Below, piece by piece: positions 35,754-46,465 of a stretch of 64,000 bases of DNA. The stretch spans positions 24,226,751-24,290,750 of the forward strand of contig NC_046646.1 of the NCBI RefSeq assembly GCF_900324485.2, given 5' to 3'. The stretch is from Mastacembelus armatus (taxonomy: Eukaryota; Chordata; Actinopteri; Synbranchiformes; Mastacembelidae). Each line of letters begins with the position of its first letter. The first letter of the stretch is position 1. Both the position numbers and the translations under genes were made by a program. The notes beneath the pieces were generated by a model that saw only the letters and a program-made list of their open reading frames with translations, was not told where the DNA came from and did not search any database.

Positions 35754-38700
35754 TTACAGCTTTTCAATGTCTTTAATTATTTTTCCTTGTATTTTTACAT
35801 CTGCTGAGAACGGTATTTGGTTCTGGAGCATCTGTCCAAAATCCTCCCCCAGTGTGAAGCCGAGGGCCTTTGCCAGACGTAGATGTGTCACCTGAAGGTT
35901 TAGATGCTGCTGGTTGAGCTCTGCCTCCAGGTGAGTGTACTTCTTGTTGGATTTTGTGATTCTCGTGATGCGAATCTGGACGTTCTGAACCTGCAGAAAC
36001 ACAAATCGATGTTTGTCACTGAGGCTTTGGACTGTTTGACTTTCTGATTAAGGGGTCCACAAGTGGCTGGGTATTGGTTCAGCTCTAATTTCTGTTGTGT
36101 CCTTTAATTTCAGATTGTTGAACACAAAAACTGAAGGACAAATCAAATTGTTACTAGTTTTTACTTTACTGTGTGTGTACACAGGGATGACATGTTAATT
36201 ACTGATCTCCAGTGGATTTTGGAAGGGTTCTGAACACAAACATTCACAAACTAATTTCTAGGACCGTCTCTGAGGGAAGCTCACCGTGTCAGCAGCTGTT
36301 TGTGCCGCCTGGGCCTGCTGGGAAATGAGACTCTGAGCTTCCATCTCCAGCTCTGGTGGGAGTTGAACTGATCTGGTCTTCACCACATAGCTCAATCTGG
36401 TGACCTTGATCATGTTTCCCTCCACCAGGACTTTTCTGAAAGAGTAGCATGTCCCTTCTGTGATGGTTGCAAAGCGCTGGTTTCCATACACCATCACCTT
36501 AACACTGGCTGTTTTATCAGCAACCCCCAGGTGGAAGAAGAACTTTTCCTCATTTTTTTGGGTTCTATATGTACGAAGTTCTGATTTCTTACAAACTTTC
36601 CCAATGATGCATTTGGTGTCAGGAAGTTGACCCCTGGATACCACAGCACGGATGCTTTGTTTCTGGAAACGCTGAGGAATAAAACGTCCATTAAGGCAGC
36701 ATGAGCATAAATGACAAAGTGTATGTGTTCACTGCTTAGTACCCAGGTCAATGATGTGTTGACTATAGTGACACTGACAGAATGATCTGGGTCCATATTC
36801 ACAAAGCTTAAAAGTTGCTCCTAGTGTCCCAATTCTAAGGAATTTCTTAGAATTTTAATTTCACCAATTATGACATTTTCTTAGAATTTCCCCTTAAATT
36901 TAGGACTAAATCTTAGTAAAGATAAAAATGATTCATGGAACATCTCAGCCCTAAAACAGATCCTAAGGTAAAAATTGTTAAGAGTAGAGAGGAGGACTTT
37001 GAAGAGGCTTAAGAGTTTCTTTAGCAGAGGACAAAATGGTGGAAAGACGAAATATTCTGCAAACGCTGAACCATCGTGAGTTAATTAAACGCTACAGGTT
37101 GGATCGGGATGGAATAATGTTTGTCGTTGAACTTATTAGAGAAGCACTCACATCTCACCCACCCAACGTAGTAATGCCCTAACGCCAGAAATGAAAGTGA
37201 TCACAGCACTGACGTATTTGGCAACTGAAAATATGCAACAGTGCAGCAGTTGCAGTTACATGCCATCCAATAGTGAAAATTAAACAGACTGTCATGTACA
37301 ATGGTAAAAGCTGAGTCATTTAGCTCCCATCAATCTCAAATGGTTTAACAAGTAATAAAATCAGTTTGGTAAATGAATATAGTAACTACTGCGGAAATTG
37401 GTGGACACATTTTCAACATTTGGTTGTTTTAATTAACTTGAAGATATTTAGCCTATAACAGAAACTTCACATAAAGTAATCTGTGTTCATGATTATACAA
37501 TTTCTTACTGCAAACATTTTATGACTTCACTGTTCATTCTATTATCATTTATTCTATTTTCGCTAAGAGGCATTTTAAGACCTTTACAGATCAACATGTG
37601 ATCAACCAATCACAGTCCTTGAAATGCTGCGTCACAACGGGAATTCAACGGGTGGGCCAACCCCACCTCCTCAATATGATAACGGTCTTTGTACTTTCCT
37701 TACTCAGAGTTGGTCTGAGAAGTTTCCTAAATCACTTTTAGTCCAGGACTCCCAGCTGGGACTTTTCAGGCTAGGACAGGAGCTCTCTGAGAGGACTCTC
37801 AGATGCTTTATGAATACGGGCCGTGACATTTACAGCATCACATTACTCAACGTTAGCAGGTGTAGTTTTATTTCCCGCCTCTTACCTTGTTGGTTTCTCT
37901 CTTCTCCTCTTGCTCTGTAAGAGAAGAAACAGCCAGTCAGTTTCTACACTGCCTGTTTTTCCCTCCATCTTTCGCCATGATTTATTTAAGCATATAGTTA
38001 GGGCTGGCTTCAGGTAACCCTGAACCATCCCTTAGTTATGCTGCTATAGGCCTAGACTGCCTGAGGACCATCGGTGCACTGACCTCCCCTACCCTAACCC
38101 TCTCTTCCTCTCCTCCCCCCTCACATGTATATTTCACCATTGAATGTTACTAACCTTGTGCTCTCTCCCTCCCCTAGTTTGTGCTCCCTCCCTCTCTCTC
38201 TCTCTCTCTCTCTCTGTACCTTCTGCAGGTGTCCCTGGTCCTGGAGCTGTATATCGCTGATGTGCAGTTACTGGTCCCACCAACCTGCAGTGTCTATTTG
38301 TTGTTTATTGTTGCTGTTCTTTTCTCTCTGCTCTATCCACTCACCCCAACCGGTCGAGGCAGATGGCCGCCCAAACTGAGCCCGGTTCTGCTGGAGGTTT
38401 TTTCCTCCGTTAAAGGGAGTTTTTTCCTCTCCACTGTCACCAAGTGCTGCTCATAAGGGATTTGTTGGGTTTTTAGTTTTAGTTTTTGTAAAGTGCCTTG
38501 AGATGATTTGTATTGTGATTTGGCGCTATACAAATAAAATTGAATTGAACTGAATTGAATTGAATTGAATTTAACTGTTGAGCCTCAGCTGAACTTTCAG
38601 ACAACTTTGTAAGTTTTGGTTCAGGTTCAGGTGTGTGACATAAAAGATCTTTGTACTACTCTGTTGAAGGTTTCTCAGTTTGGCTTTGACAAGAACCACA

Positions 38701-39209
38701 GTTCTGAACTTTTGGAGTTTTAGGTGGTTGTGCAGGTGGAGAGTTTTTCCCCTGCAGCACAAACCAATGCAGGTCCAGCACACTGGATAATCAACTGCAC
38801 AAAGAATCGGTACAAAACAGACCAGAACTCTGCACAAATGCACAACTCCTAAGATCTTCTGATGTGTTGCTGTAAGTTTGAGGCAGCACTTGACTTTTCA
38901 CTTCACTGTCAACTCACTCTTTTTCTGGGGTTTGCTCTTCACTTTTCTCACAAAAGGAGCCAGCAGGTCCTGGATTGCAGCATCGTTCCGAGGGATCTTT
39001 TTCATTACTTCATTTATTTCACGGATGGACTCTTTGTCCCCATAGGTCTCGAGGATTCTCTGGGCTGCCTCGACTTTAAGTCTCATATTCTTTAAACCTT
39101 GAGGGATTTTGTCCAGAAGGTTCAGCATCTTTTTGAACTGTGGTGGAGTCAAGTTCTCCAGGATTGAGATCAGGGTTTCTTTCCATCTTTTCTTTGAAGT
39201 CTGAGACAT
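35754..39209 (-). CDS. Pyrin-domain protein with OB-fold (HIN-like) domain
   Basis: Four coding exons on the minus strand: 39209-38918, 37914-37886 (29 nt), 36671-36285 and 35990-35754, closing in frame to about 314 residues. An acceptor (TGTGACAG) sits directly before the ATG, implying a 5' UTR exon. Residues about 6-95 look like a pyrin death fold (ILENLTPPQFKKMLNLLDKI, then RILETYGDKESI and KIPRNDAA). Residues about 117-212 look like an OB fold: IIGKVCKKSELRTYRTQ, EKFFFHLGVADKTASVKVMV and RFATITEGTCYSF. This resembles the first OB fold of mammalian HIN-200 proteins such as AIM2 (FHATVAT then VKVLN). The last 78 residues have no match I know. The family would suggest a cytosolic nucleic-acid sensor feeding an ASC inflammasome, but that is inference. 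Exon 3 could also start at 36662. Confidence 0.7.
36789..37822 (+). mobile_element. Harbinger-type DNA transposon remnant in intron
   Basis: Related ends point inward: GGGTCCATATTCACAAAGC at 36789 and, reversed, GGCCCGTATTCATAAAGC ending at 37822. Inside, the frame from 37036 starts MVERRNILQTLNHRELIKRY, then LDRDGIMFVVELIREALTS, the N-terminus typical of HARBI1-like transposases. It stops at 37180 and the catalytic part is missing. The element lies in the 1.2-kb intron of the pyrin-domain gene, in the opposite orientation. Confidence 0.65.
38191..38577 (+). repeat. (CT)n run and retroelement 3'-tail repeat in intron
   Basis: A (CT)n run (about 38191-38215) leads into a dispersed repeat ending in GATTTGGCGCTATACAAATA and several GAATT units. 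This tail is very common in fish genomes. A second, shorter copy of the same tail is at 40150-40284. I could not assign a family name with confidence. Confidence 0.65.
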
Positions 39210-39630
39210 CTGTCACACACAAAGAAACGTATGAGGAGAAAAACTCAGTTCATCATAATGTTTAATCACTTTTCTTCCGACCCAGTAACACACACACAGA
39301 ATCACAGATCTTTGAATGTAAAATGACAAAAATAAGGCTGTCCTAATATCCTAATATAGGTAGCCTACTGTAGATGTGTACTTTTTTTTTTTTTTTTTAC
39401 TTTTCCTGTTTTTCATTTTGTACTATTCTGTATTTTTATTCTTGTTTTATTCGCATTCTGTTGAACTGATTCCCATGGGGGAAAACTATAAAAATTTACT
39501 GTAGACATCTGTTACCACAGTCTAAACAATGGGTGTGGCCCATGGACTCCATGGTGCCCCCTTATGTCAATGGGTCTTGTGGTTGGCATGTAGTTTAATT
39601 TCTAATGCATTTTTTTCATGTGTAAGCGAG
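39210..39630. other. Upstream of pyrin-domain gene, no gene seen
   Basis: This should contain the promoter and a noncoding exon of the minus-strand gene. I could not place them. A T-tract at about 39381-39398 is the only distinct feature. Confidence 0.4.
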
Positions 39631-39639
39631 TATTGAGAC

Positions 39640-39965
39640 CCCTCTAGCGACACATTTTTAAAAAGCGACTAGCGACAAATCTGGCTTTCTGGTACAAAGA
39701 AAAAGAAAAAAGGCGATACATGTAGAAAACAAAGGGAGAGAAACAGGCGAGTGAGATGGAGAAAGGGAGAGAAAAATAAGGAACAAATGGCGCCCTCCAA
39801 AAAAAGAAAAGTGGACTGCGAAAATAGAGCATTTAATTCGAAATGGACAGACTCATTTCTGTTCATACTTCCCACTGGGAACACTAAACCAGTGTGTCTC
39901 ATATGTTCAGAAACCGTGGCCAATGTGCCAGTGTGAAACGCCATTATGAGACATAACATAAAGAT
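39640..39965 (+). mobile_element. hAT-type transposase fragment with BED finger
   Basis: The frame from 39787 reads MAPSKKRKVDCENRAFN, then KWTDSFLFIL and KPVCLICSETVA. This is the start of a BED zinc finger as found in hAT-derived transposases and GTF2IRD2/ZBED-like proteins. The following VKRHYE-like part (with the paired histidine) is in a different frame near 39935, and nothing further of the transposase follows, so this is a truncated fossil. Confidence 0.6.
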
Positions 39966-40149
39966 TATGAATGCATTTGATTTGACAGTCAGGTATTGAT
40001 TACATGAAGATGCTGATAAAACTACTAGGCTACTTAAATATATATCACACTAACTAGTTAGATATTATGATCTTCCAGACCTTTGCTTCAAGAACTTTTC
40101 TCTAACTGGACCTCTTTAAACTTTAAGTTTTAGTTGAATACCCCTGCTC

Positions 40150-40284
40150 TAGTTTGTTCTCTCTCTCTGTACCTTTTACAGGTGTCCCTAGTCCTGGATT
40201 ATTTTTTTCTTTTTTGTAAAGTGTCTTGAGATGATTGAATTGTGATTTGGCGCTATACAAACAAAACTGAATTGAATTGAATAT
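40150..40284 (+). repeat. Second copy of the GAATT-tailed repeat
   Basis: It shares 'ctctctctgtacctt', the AGGTGTCCCTAGTCCTGG block, 'gtgatttggcgctatacaa' and the GAATTGAATT end with 38191-38577, but lacks the central part. It is in the same orientation. Confidence 0.6.
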
Positions 40285-41194
40285 TAGATGGCAACATGTC
40301 AGGGCTTGTGGCACCGGAGGTACCTGGGCCTCTCATTGCCGCTCACGAATATATTTCTACCCGTCTTCAGCTGAAACAGCTGAATTTCTCCCGTGGGATC
40401 AAAAGTTTAGTCAGAACCGGAGGGAACATGTTTTTTATATGTCTGCCTTAAAAGGCTCCCGCTTCACCAGCGACTCATGAAAACTGGTTAAATCTGCATG
40501 TTAATGTGCTTCATGTCTTTCATTCACAGGAAATGCAAATACTCTGAGCCCAGACATAACCCTTAACTTCTGGTTACTCACCCTCACCTCTAGTCCAACC
40601 GGGCCTGATTAGAGCTTCTGTTGTTGTAGAAGGTTAATCTTACAAAAGTGTTGACTTTTGTTGGTTAAGATCCTCTTTTGTCGTAGATGCAGCTGGACAG
40701 ATTTCTTCCAATGGCGCTTTCAGGAAGCAGAAGATTAGAACATGTGTTTGGGTGTGGCCTTGGCAGAGCTCAGTATCTACAGTAAAAGGTAAAAAAAAAC
40801 TTTATATAAACATGATTAGATCATCAGAAATGCGTTTTTTTTTTTTTTTGTTCCATCTGTGACCATAAATCCTGATTATGTCCCGTTTCTCTATGCCCTG
40901 CCATCTGCCATACGTGGTACTTTCACTTTCACTTGGGGGAAAATGAACCACAGAGCTTTTCTCCTTGTTAGTCACCAAGTTTACCCTGATAGAAAAACAA
41001 ATCAGACGTTCATTGTAAATATGAGTGAACTGGAGTCATAAATAAATCACGTCCTCCAGTGGTTTGTTCTTTGGTGAATGAAGTTATAGTCAAACACTTT
41101 ATATTTATCCAGATGTTGTCACAGCAGCTCTTGAAGTCCAGCGTCCCCACACTCAGGTTTGTGGGGCGTAGAGACCGGCACGTTTGGGTTAAAA
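40285..41194. other. Intergenic, no gene seen
   Basis: No exon, RNA gene or clear mobile element is visible; only short open frames without domains. Confidence 0.5.
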
Positions 41195-43400
41195 TGTCAA
41201 TGTCAGTTTTATTTATATAGCACATTTACAATGGCTCTTGCTGCCCAAAGTGCTGGACGAATAGGAAAAAACATATATACAGTGGGTACGGAAAGTATTC
41301 AGACCCCTTTAAATTTTTCACTCTTTGTGTCATTGCAGCCATTTGCCAAAATCAAAAAAGTTCATTTTATTTCTCATTAATGTACACTCAGCACCCCATC
41401 TTGACAGAAAAAAACAGAAATGTAGAAATTTTTGCAAATTTATTAAAAAAGAAAAACTGAAATATCACATGGTCATAAGTATTCAGACTCTGTGCTCAGT
41501 ATTGAGTAGAAGCACCCTTTTGAGCTAGTACAGCCATGAGTCTTCTTGGGAATGATGCAACAAGTTTTTCACACCTGGATTTGGGGATCCTCTGCCATTC
41601 TTCCTTGCAGATCCTCTCCAGTTCTGTCAGGTTGGATGGTGAACGTTGGTGGACAGCCATTTTCAGGTCTCTCCAGAGATGCTCAATTGGGTTTAGGTCA
41701 GGGCTCTGGCTGGGCCAGTCAAGAACGGTCACAGAGTTGTTCCGAAGCCACTGCTTTGTTATTTTAGCTGTGTGCTTAGGGTCATTGTCCTGTTGAAAGG
41801 TGAACCTTCGGCCCAGTCTGAGGTCCTGAGCACTCTGGAAGAGGTTTTCTTCCAGGATATCTCTGTACTTGGCCACATTCATCTTTCCTTCAATTGCAAC
41901 CAGTCGTCCTGTCCCTGCAGCTGAAAAACACCCCCACAACATGATGCTCCCACCACCATGTTTCACTGTAGGGATTGTATTGGGCAGGTGATGAGCAGTG
42001 CCTGGTTTTCTCCACACATACCGCTTAGAATTAACGCCAAAAAGTTCAATCTTGGTCTCATCAGACCAGAGAATCTTATTTCTCATAGTCTGGGAGTCCT
42101 TCATGTGTTTTTTGGCAAACTCTATGCAGGCTTTCATGTGTCTTGCACTGAGGAGAGGCTTCTGTCGGGCCCCTCTGCCATAAAGCCCCGACTGGTGGAG
42201 GGCTGCAGTGATAGTTGACTTTGTGGAACTTTCTCCCATCTCCCTACTGCATCTCTGGAGCTCAGCCACAGTGATCTTTGGGTTCTTCTTTACCTCTCTC
42301 ACCAAGGCTCTTCTCCCACGATTGCTGTTTGGCTGGACGGCCAGGTCTAGGAAGAGTTCTGGTCGTCCCAAACTTTTTCTATTTGAGGATTATGGAGGCC
42401 ACTGTGCTCTTAGGAACCTTGAGTGCTGCAGAAATTCTTTTGTAACCTTGGCCAGATCTGTGCCTTGCCACAGTTCTGTCTCTGAGCTCCTTGGGCAGTT
42501 CCTTCGACCTCATGATTCTCATTTGCTCTGACATGCACTGCGAGCTGTAAGGTCTTATATAGACAGGTGTGTGCCTTTCCTAATCAAGTCCAATCAGTTT
42601 AATTAAACACAGCTGGACTCCAATGAAGGAGCAGAACCATCTCAAGGAGGATCAGAAGAAATGGACAGCATGTGAGTTAAATATGAGTGTCACTGCAAAG
42701 GGTCTGAATACTTATGACCATGTGATATTTCAGTTTTTCTTTTTTAATAAATTTGCAAAAATTTCTACATTTCTGTTTTTTTCTGTCAAGATGGGGTGCT
42801 GAGTGTACATTAATGAGAAATAAAATGAACTTTTTTGATTTTGGCAAATGGCTGCAATGACATAAAGAGTGAAAAATTTAAAGGGGTCTGAATACTTTCC
42901 GTACCCACTGTATGTATATACGTACATACACATATATACATACACATGCATACATAAATATGATAAATTAAACATAAAAGAGCATATGAAATACTAAGAG
43001 CTAGTTCATTCAGCTAAAACTCAAGCATAGCTTGCATTGAAAGCCAGTGTAAAAAGGTACGTCTTCAACCTGGATTTAAAAAGATCAATTATCTGTACAG
43101 ATCAGATAGTCAGGGGCAGACTATTCCAAAGCCTGGGACCTGCCTGGGAAAGCTCTATCACCGCTGGATTTGAGTTTGGTTCTTGGGGTAGATAAGAGAA
43201 ATAGTGTAGAGGACCTCATTGTTCTGGCTGGGCATATTCAGTTAGCAGGTCTGAAAGTCCAAAAAGACGGACCGAGACAACTAAGACATTTATAAACAAA
43301 GAGCAAGGTCTGAGCTGGATCCTGGATTTAAATGTAAACATTTAAAATCTGTTTCAAAAGTAACTGGAAACCAGTTTGCGCTGGTCCACTGACTGCAGGA
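41195..43400 (+). repeat. Older interspersed repeat, split by Tc1
   Basis: Before the Tc1 element the sequence 'cagttttatttatatagcac' appears. After it, at about 43040, comes 'aaaaggtacgtcttcaacct' and then a block about collecting 'ggcagactattccaaagcctg'. These are typical parts of a single dispersed fish repeat. The Tc1 insertion at 41279/42911 interrupts it, so it is the older element. The family was not determined. Confidence 0.45.
41280..42910 (-). mobile_element. Tc1-family DNA transposon, near whole
   Basis: A 1,631-bp element with terminal inverted repeats of about 209 bp (41280-41488 and 42702-42910) that begin CAGTGGGTACGG, flanked by TA on both sides. The minus-strand transposase shows the N-terminal RSKELPKELRDR-type DNA-binding region and RISAALKVPKSTVAS. 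A TAG stop precedes the linker and a one-base frameshift follows near GRPAK. The rest is open from 42371 to 41496, including [34 protein letters not shown] and [11 protein letters not shown]. The DD34E triad is intact. One stop and one frameshift make the copy inactive, but the repeats look very similar to each other, so it is young. Any present mobility would need transposase from elsewhere. Confidence 0.93.
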
Positions 43401-43692
43401 CATTCGCCCAGTCTGTGAGTTCAGAACCTGGTATCAGGTGATGACTCACCTTCCTGACCCACTTCCCACTGACTGTTCAGCAGGTCTGAAACCTTTTTAT
43501 GACCTGCTGTGTTTTTCAGCATCACTAGTCGGCTGATCAGAGGAGTCTTTTCTGTACATTTATGTCCCTTCACTGTTTGTGATCATCGGCACAGACTCTC
43601 CCTCTGGGATGAATGAAGCTCCAGTTCATGTAGAAACTTAAGATTCAGACCAGACTTCATGCAAACACACAATCTTTTTGTCTCACACACAC
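43400..43692. other. Gap before RNASEK 3' end, no gene seen
   Basis: Nothing recognisable apart from the downstream region of RNASEK. Confidence 0.5.
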
Positions 43693-43698
43693 TTTATT
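43693..43698 (-). terminator. RNASEK poly(A) signal
   Basis: AATAAA on the minus strand about 305 bp after the RNASEK stop codon, preceded by a 3' UTR rich in A/T. Confidence 0.65.
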
Positions 43699-44003
43699 GC
43701 ACAGAATCAAACTGTTTTGTCACAATTTTCACTTTTTCATTTTACCTTTCACAGTCGCATTAAAGACAAAAACATGGACCAACTTTTACTTTTTAGGTTT
43801 TATTTCTTCAGAAAACAGCAGGAAGTTCTGACATGTTTGTTTCTGGTCATTTCAGCACAGGCCTTCTTCTCGTTTGGTCGTCCTCATGAACAGGAATGAA
43901 GCAACAACAACAACAACAATAAACAGGAAGGTTTTAACCAAATAAATAAGCCAGGTGGCCTCCACCTCGCCTCACGCCACAGTCTGAACCAGTCCGGGTC
44001 TGT

Positions 44004-45899
44004 TTATGTGACCATGTACTCCTGGCGCTTGTTGAGTCGGACCTGGCAGAGCGAGACGGCGCCCACCACCACGTAGACGGCGGCGGCGATGAAACAGTTG
44101 ATGCCGACCTGGTTGTACAGATTGTAGATGTTCTGAGGAGGATTTTTACTGCGGAGGGAAGAACGGGTGAGTTACTGTGGACGCTGATCCACATGGTGAT
44201 ACCTGGTTTAATTAAATGAAATGTCTGAACAAAAATCTGTTTTTAGTCTACAAAGGGTTAAAGATCCAGACGAGGAACCATAGTCTCTGTTATTTAAAAA
44301 AGAAATTGATTAATGAAATATCAGAAAACCTGCTGATTAAATTCCTAATCGATTCAGCTCTAATATACCAAACATGTTGAGGAGGATTTCTTACATTTAG
44401 ATAGTAAATAATATTATGAAGAGTTTATATTTTCATTTTCCCATGTAGGTACAAGACTATTGTTGATATAACATATATTTTTATTATCAATCACTCATTC
44501 AGTCATTTCCCTCAAGTCTTCAAATCCCTGAAGTTACAAAACCCTGGAGATTAGTATCAAAGAAGCATCAGATCCTGGTGTTAAAGAAGCTAAAACCAGC
44601 AAATATTTCAGTTAGACTTAAAAAAACACCAATAATTCTAATGTTAAACCCCCTTTCAAAATAAAATACAAATGAAACAATAACTAACGGTTCATATTAA
44701 CTCACTCGTTCTTAATGTCGTCCTCAGTGAACGGGACGTCCTCGATCAGCACGGCCGACTTGGCGCTGAAGAAGATTCCAAGCATGGCCTGAAAACACAG
44801 AGCACAGTGGGTCAACATGAGGCTCGGGGACCCTGCAAGAGGCCACAGGACAGAACTGACCTGCACCCCAAATGTTACTGCAGTAAAAGTCCAAAAGTAT
44901 CAGCATCCAAATGTACTTGAAGTATCCAAAGTAAATGTAGTCATTCATGAAAGGATGAAGTAGCACCAGATGGAAATACTCAAGTAAAGTACAAATACCT
45001 CAGAATTGTACTTAAGTACAGGACTTGAGTAAATGTACTTTCCTGTAGATCAACTTTTTCTTTCAAAATCTTTGGCTGAGGCTAGAAAATTACTACAGGA
45101 CCTCAATGTGATCCATAGTGAGAATAATTATTGCAGTGTTTTAGGGTTTGACAGTTGTTACTCATGTCTCTGTCAGGGGAAGTGGAAAAACTGACTTCCT
45201 GTTGGGAAACATCACGAGGACAAAAATAAGTCACATGATTAATTTAAGTCTTAAATTTGCTCCGACGTACAGTCTGTCATCGGCTCAGCAAATAATCAAC
45301 CAATCAGTATTTTTATGACAATATGAAACGATTTTCTGTGTCTGTCCTGATAAAATCACTGGACTGGAAACCTGATAAGTCTTTTTCTCCACAAGAAGAA
45401 AATTCCCCGCAGCTTCTCGGTGGTTTTATTAGTTTAGTATAAGTTTGTCATATGTGAAAAATGCGGCATCAAATTAAGAATCTGAAGACATTAAAATAAA
45501 CATAAAATAAATAGCATAAAATTAAGATTTTAAATAGTCCAATACATTTTCTAGATCGAGCTTTAATGTTAATCATTACATTAGTGCAATAACGTGTTTA
45601 CATTGGTCTCGGCCTACTGGGCTCCGTCTATTTCCCGGAGAAGATTGAGCGCTTGGTGTCTATTTTTCCACTGTTTGTTTTTTTACTTTGTCACAAAATT
45701 TACCAACAACAACAACATTAACTCTGACACGCTCCGATATTTCACTACAAACGTCTTATCGAGGCTGTGTAATCTGTGTCGTGTCCAGGACTTAGCCTGT
45801 TGCAGGATCCATATTTCTCACCAGCATGATGACCCCCCAGATGCTGATCACTATCCCACACGCGGCCATCTTCGGCCCGCAGAACAGCAGCGACGGCAT
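44004..45899 (-). CDS. rnasek: Ribonuclease kappa, V-ATPase-associated membrane protein
   Basis: Three coding exons on the minus strand, 45899-45822, 44788-44706 and 44148-44004, give 306 nt and 101 residues; human RNASEK has about 98. The protein starts [19 protein letters not shown], followed by a first membrane segment (about residues 12-34), the conserved loop [18 protein letters not shown], then [20 protein letters not shown] and a second membrane segment. It ends with the hallmark [12 protein letters not shown]. The family is known as a two-pass endomembrane protein linked to the V-ATPase and acid-dependent uptake, and as an endoribonuclease. The ATG is 567 bp from the divergent BAP18 start codon. 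Confidence 0.96.
44875..45062 (+). repeat. AAGTAC-rich interspersed repeat in RNASEK intron
   Basis: The block contains GCAGTAAAAGTCCAAAAGTA, CAAGTAAAGTACAAATACCT and 'tgtacttaagtacaggactt', followed by 'gagtaaatgtactttc'. This pattern is dispersed in fish genomes. A shorter piece of the same type occurs near 63835-63885. Confidence 0.55.
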
Positions 45900-46465
45900 G
45901 TCCGTGTCCGGTTCGATCGATCGATCAGCAACAGGTTTGATTTCAATTCGTTTATTTGAGAAAATTCATCGAAGGAAGATTCAGCGACCGAGCCTCACAG
46001 TCAGCTGACTCTCATCGCTCGGCTTTCACTCGGTAGGATTCGGCAGCTGTCGTGACTCACAGCGCGTCGACCAATGAAAACGCCCTATGCCTATGCCCCG
46101 CCTTTTCCTTTTGGACTGACCAATGGTGTTCAACTTCCAAACTCACGCAACGTTCTTTATCCTGTCCAGCGTTACTTTGTTGTGTGATATCAACAATATT
46201 TTCCTCTGAATATGTGATTTATAGAAACATTTCAGACTAAACCACAGCGATAAATCGGCTGCGTCTTTTCTAAAAGCTTCGTTTTGTTTTAAATCTCGAC
46301 ACGGGCCTCAATGGAAGCCCGCTAACGCCAGCGAGCTAACTGGCGCTGGCGGCTAACTGAGCTAACGTTAGCGGCTAACTGAGCTAGCGGCTAACTTTTG
46401 TTTTCCTGATTTTGTTTCGATTGAAGAAGAAATTTAAAGACAAGAGCCTCCACTCCTGCACCGTA
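45900..46465. promoter_or_regulatory. Shared divergent promoter of RNASEK and BAP18
   Basis: The two start codons are 567 bp apart and transcription diverges. The interval contains CpG-bearing sequence, CCAAT boxes (near 46070 and 46120) and a cluster of seven GCTAAC/GTTAGC hexamers in about 75 bp (46321, 46335, 46352, 46361, 46367, 46374, 46390). The cluster lies in or near the BAP18 5' UTR. Confidence 0.7.

Noticed and set aside
39751-39936. Small gene from the BED-finger frame
   Set aside because: Only the first half of a BED finger is in frame and the rest is lost; a transposon fossil rather than a host gene.
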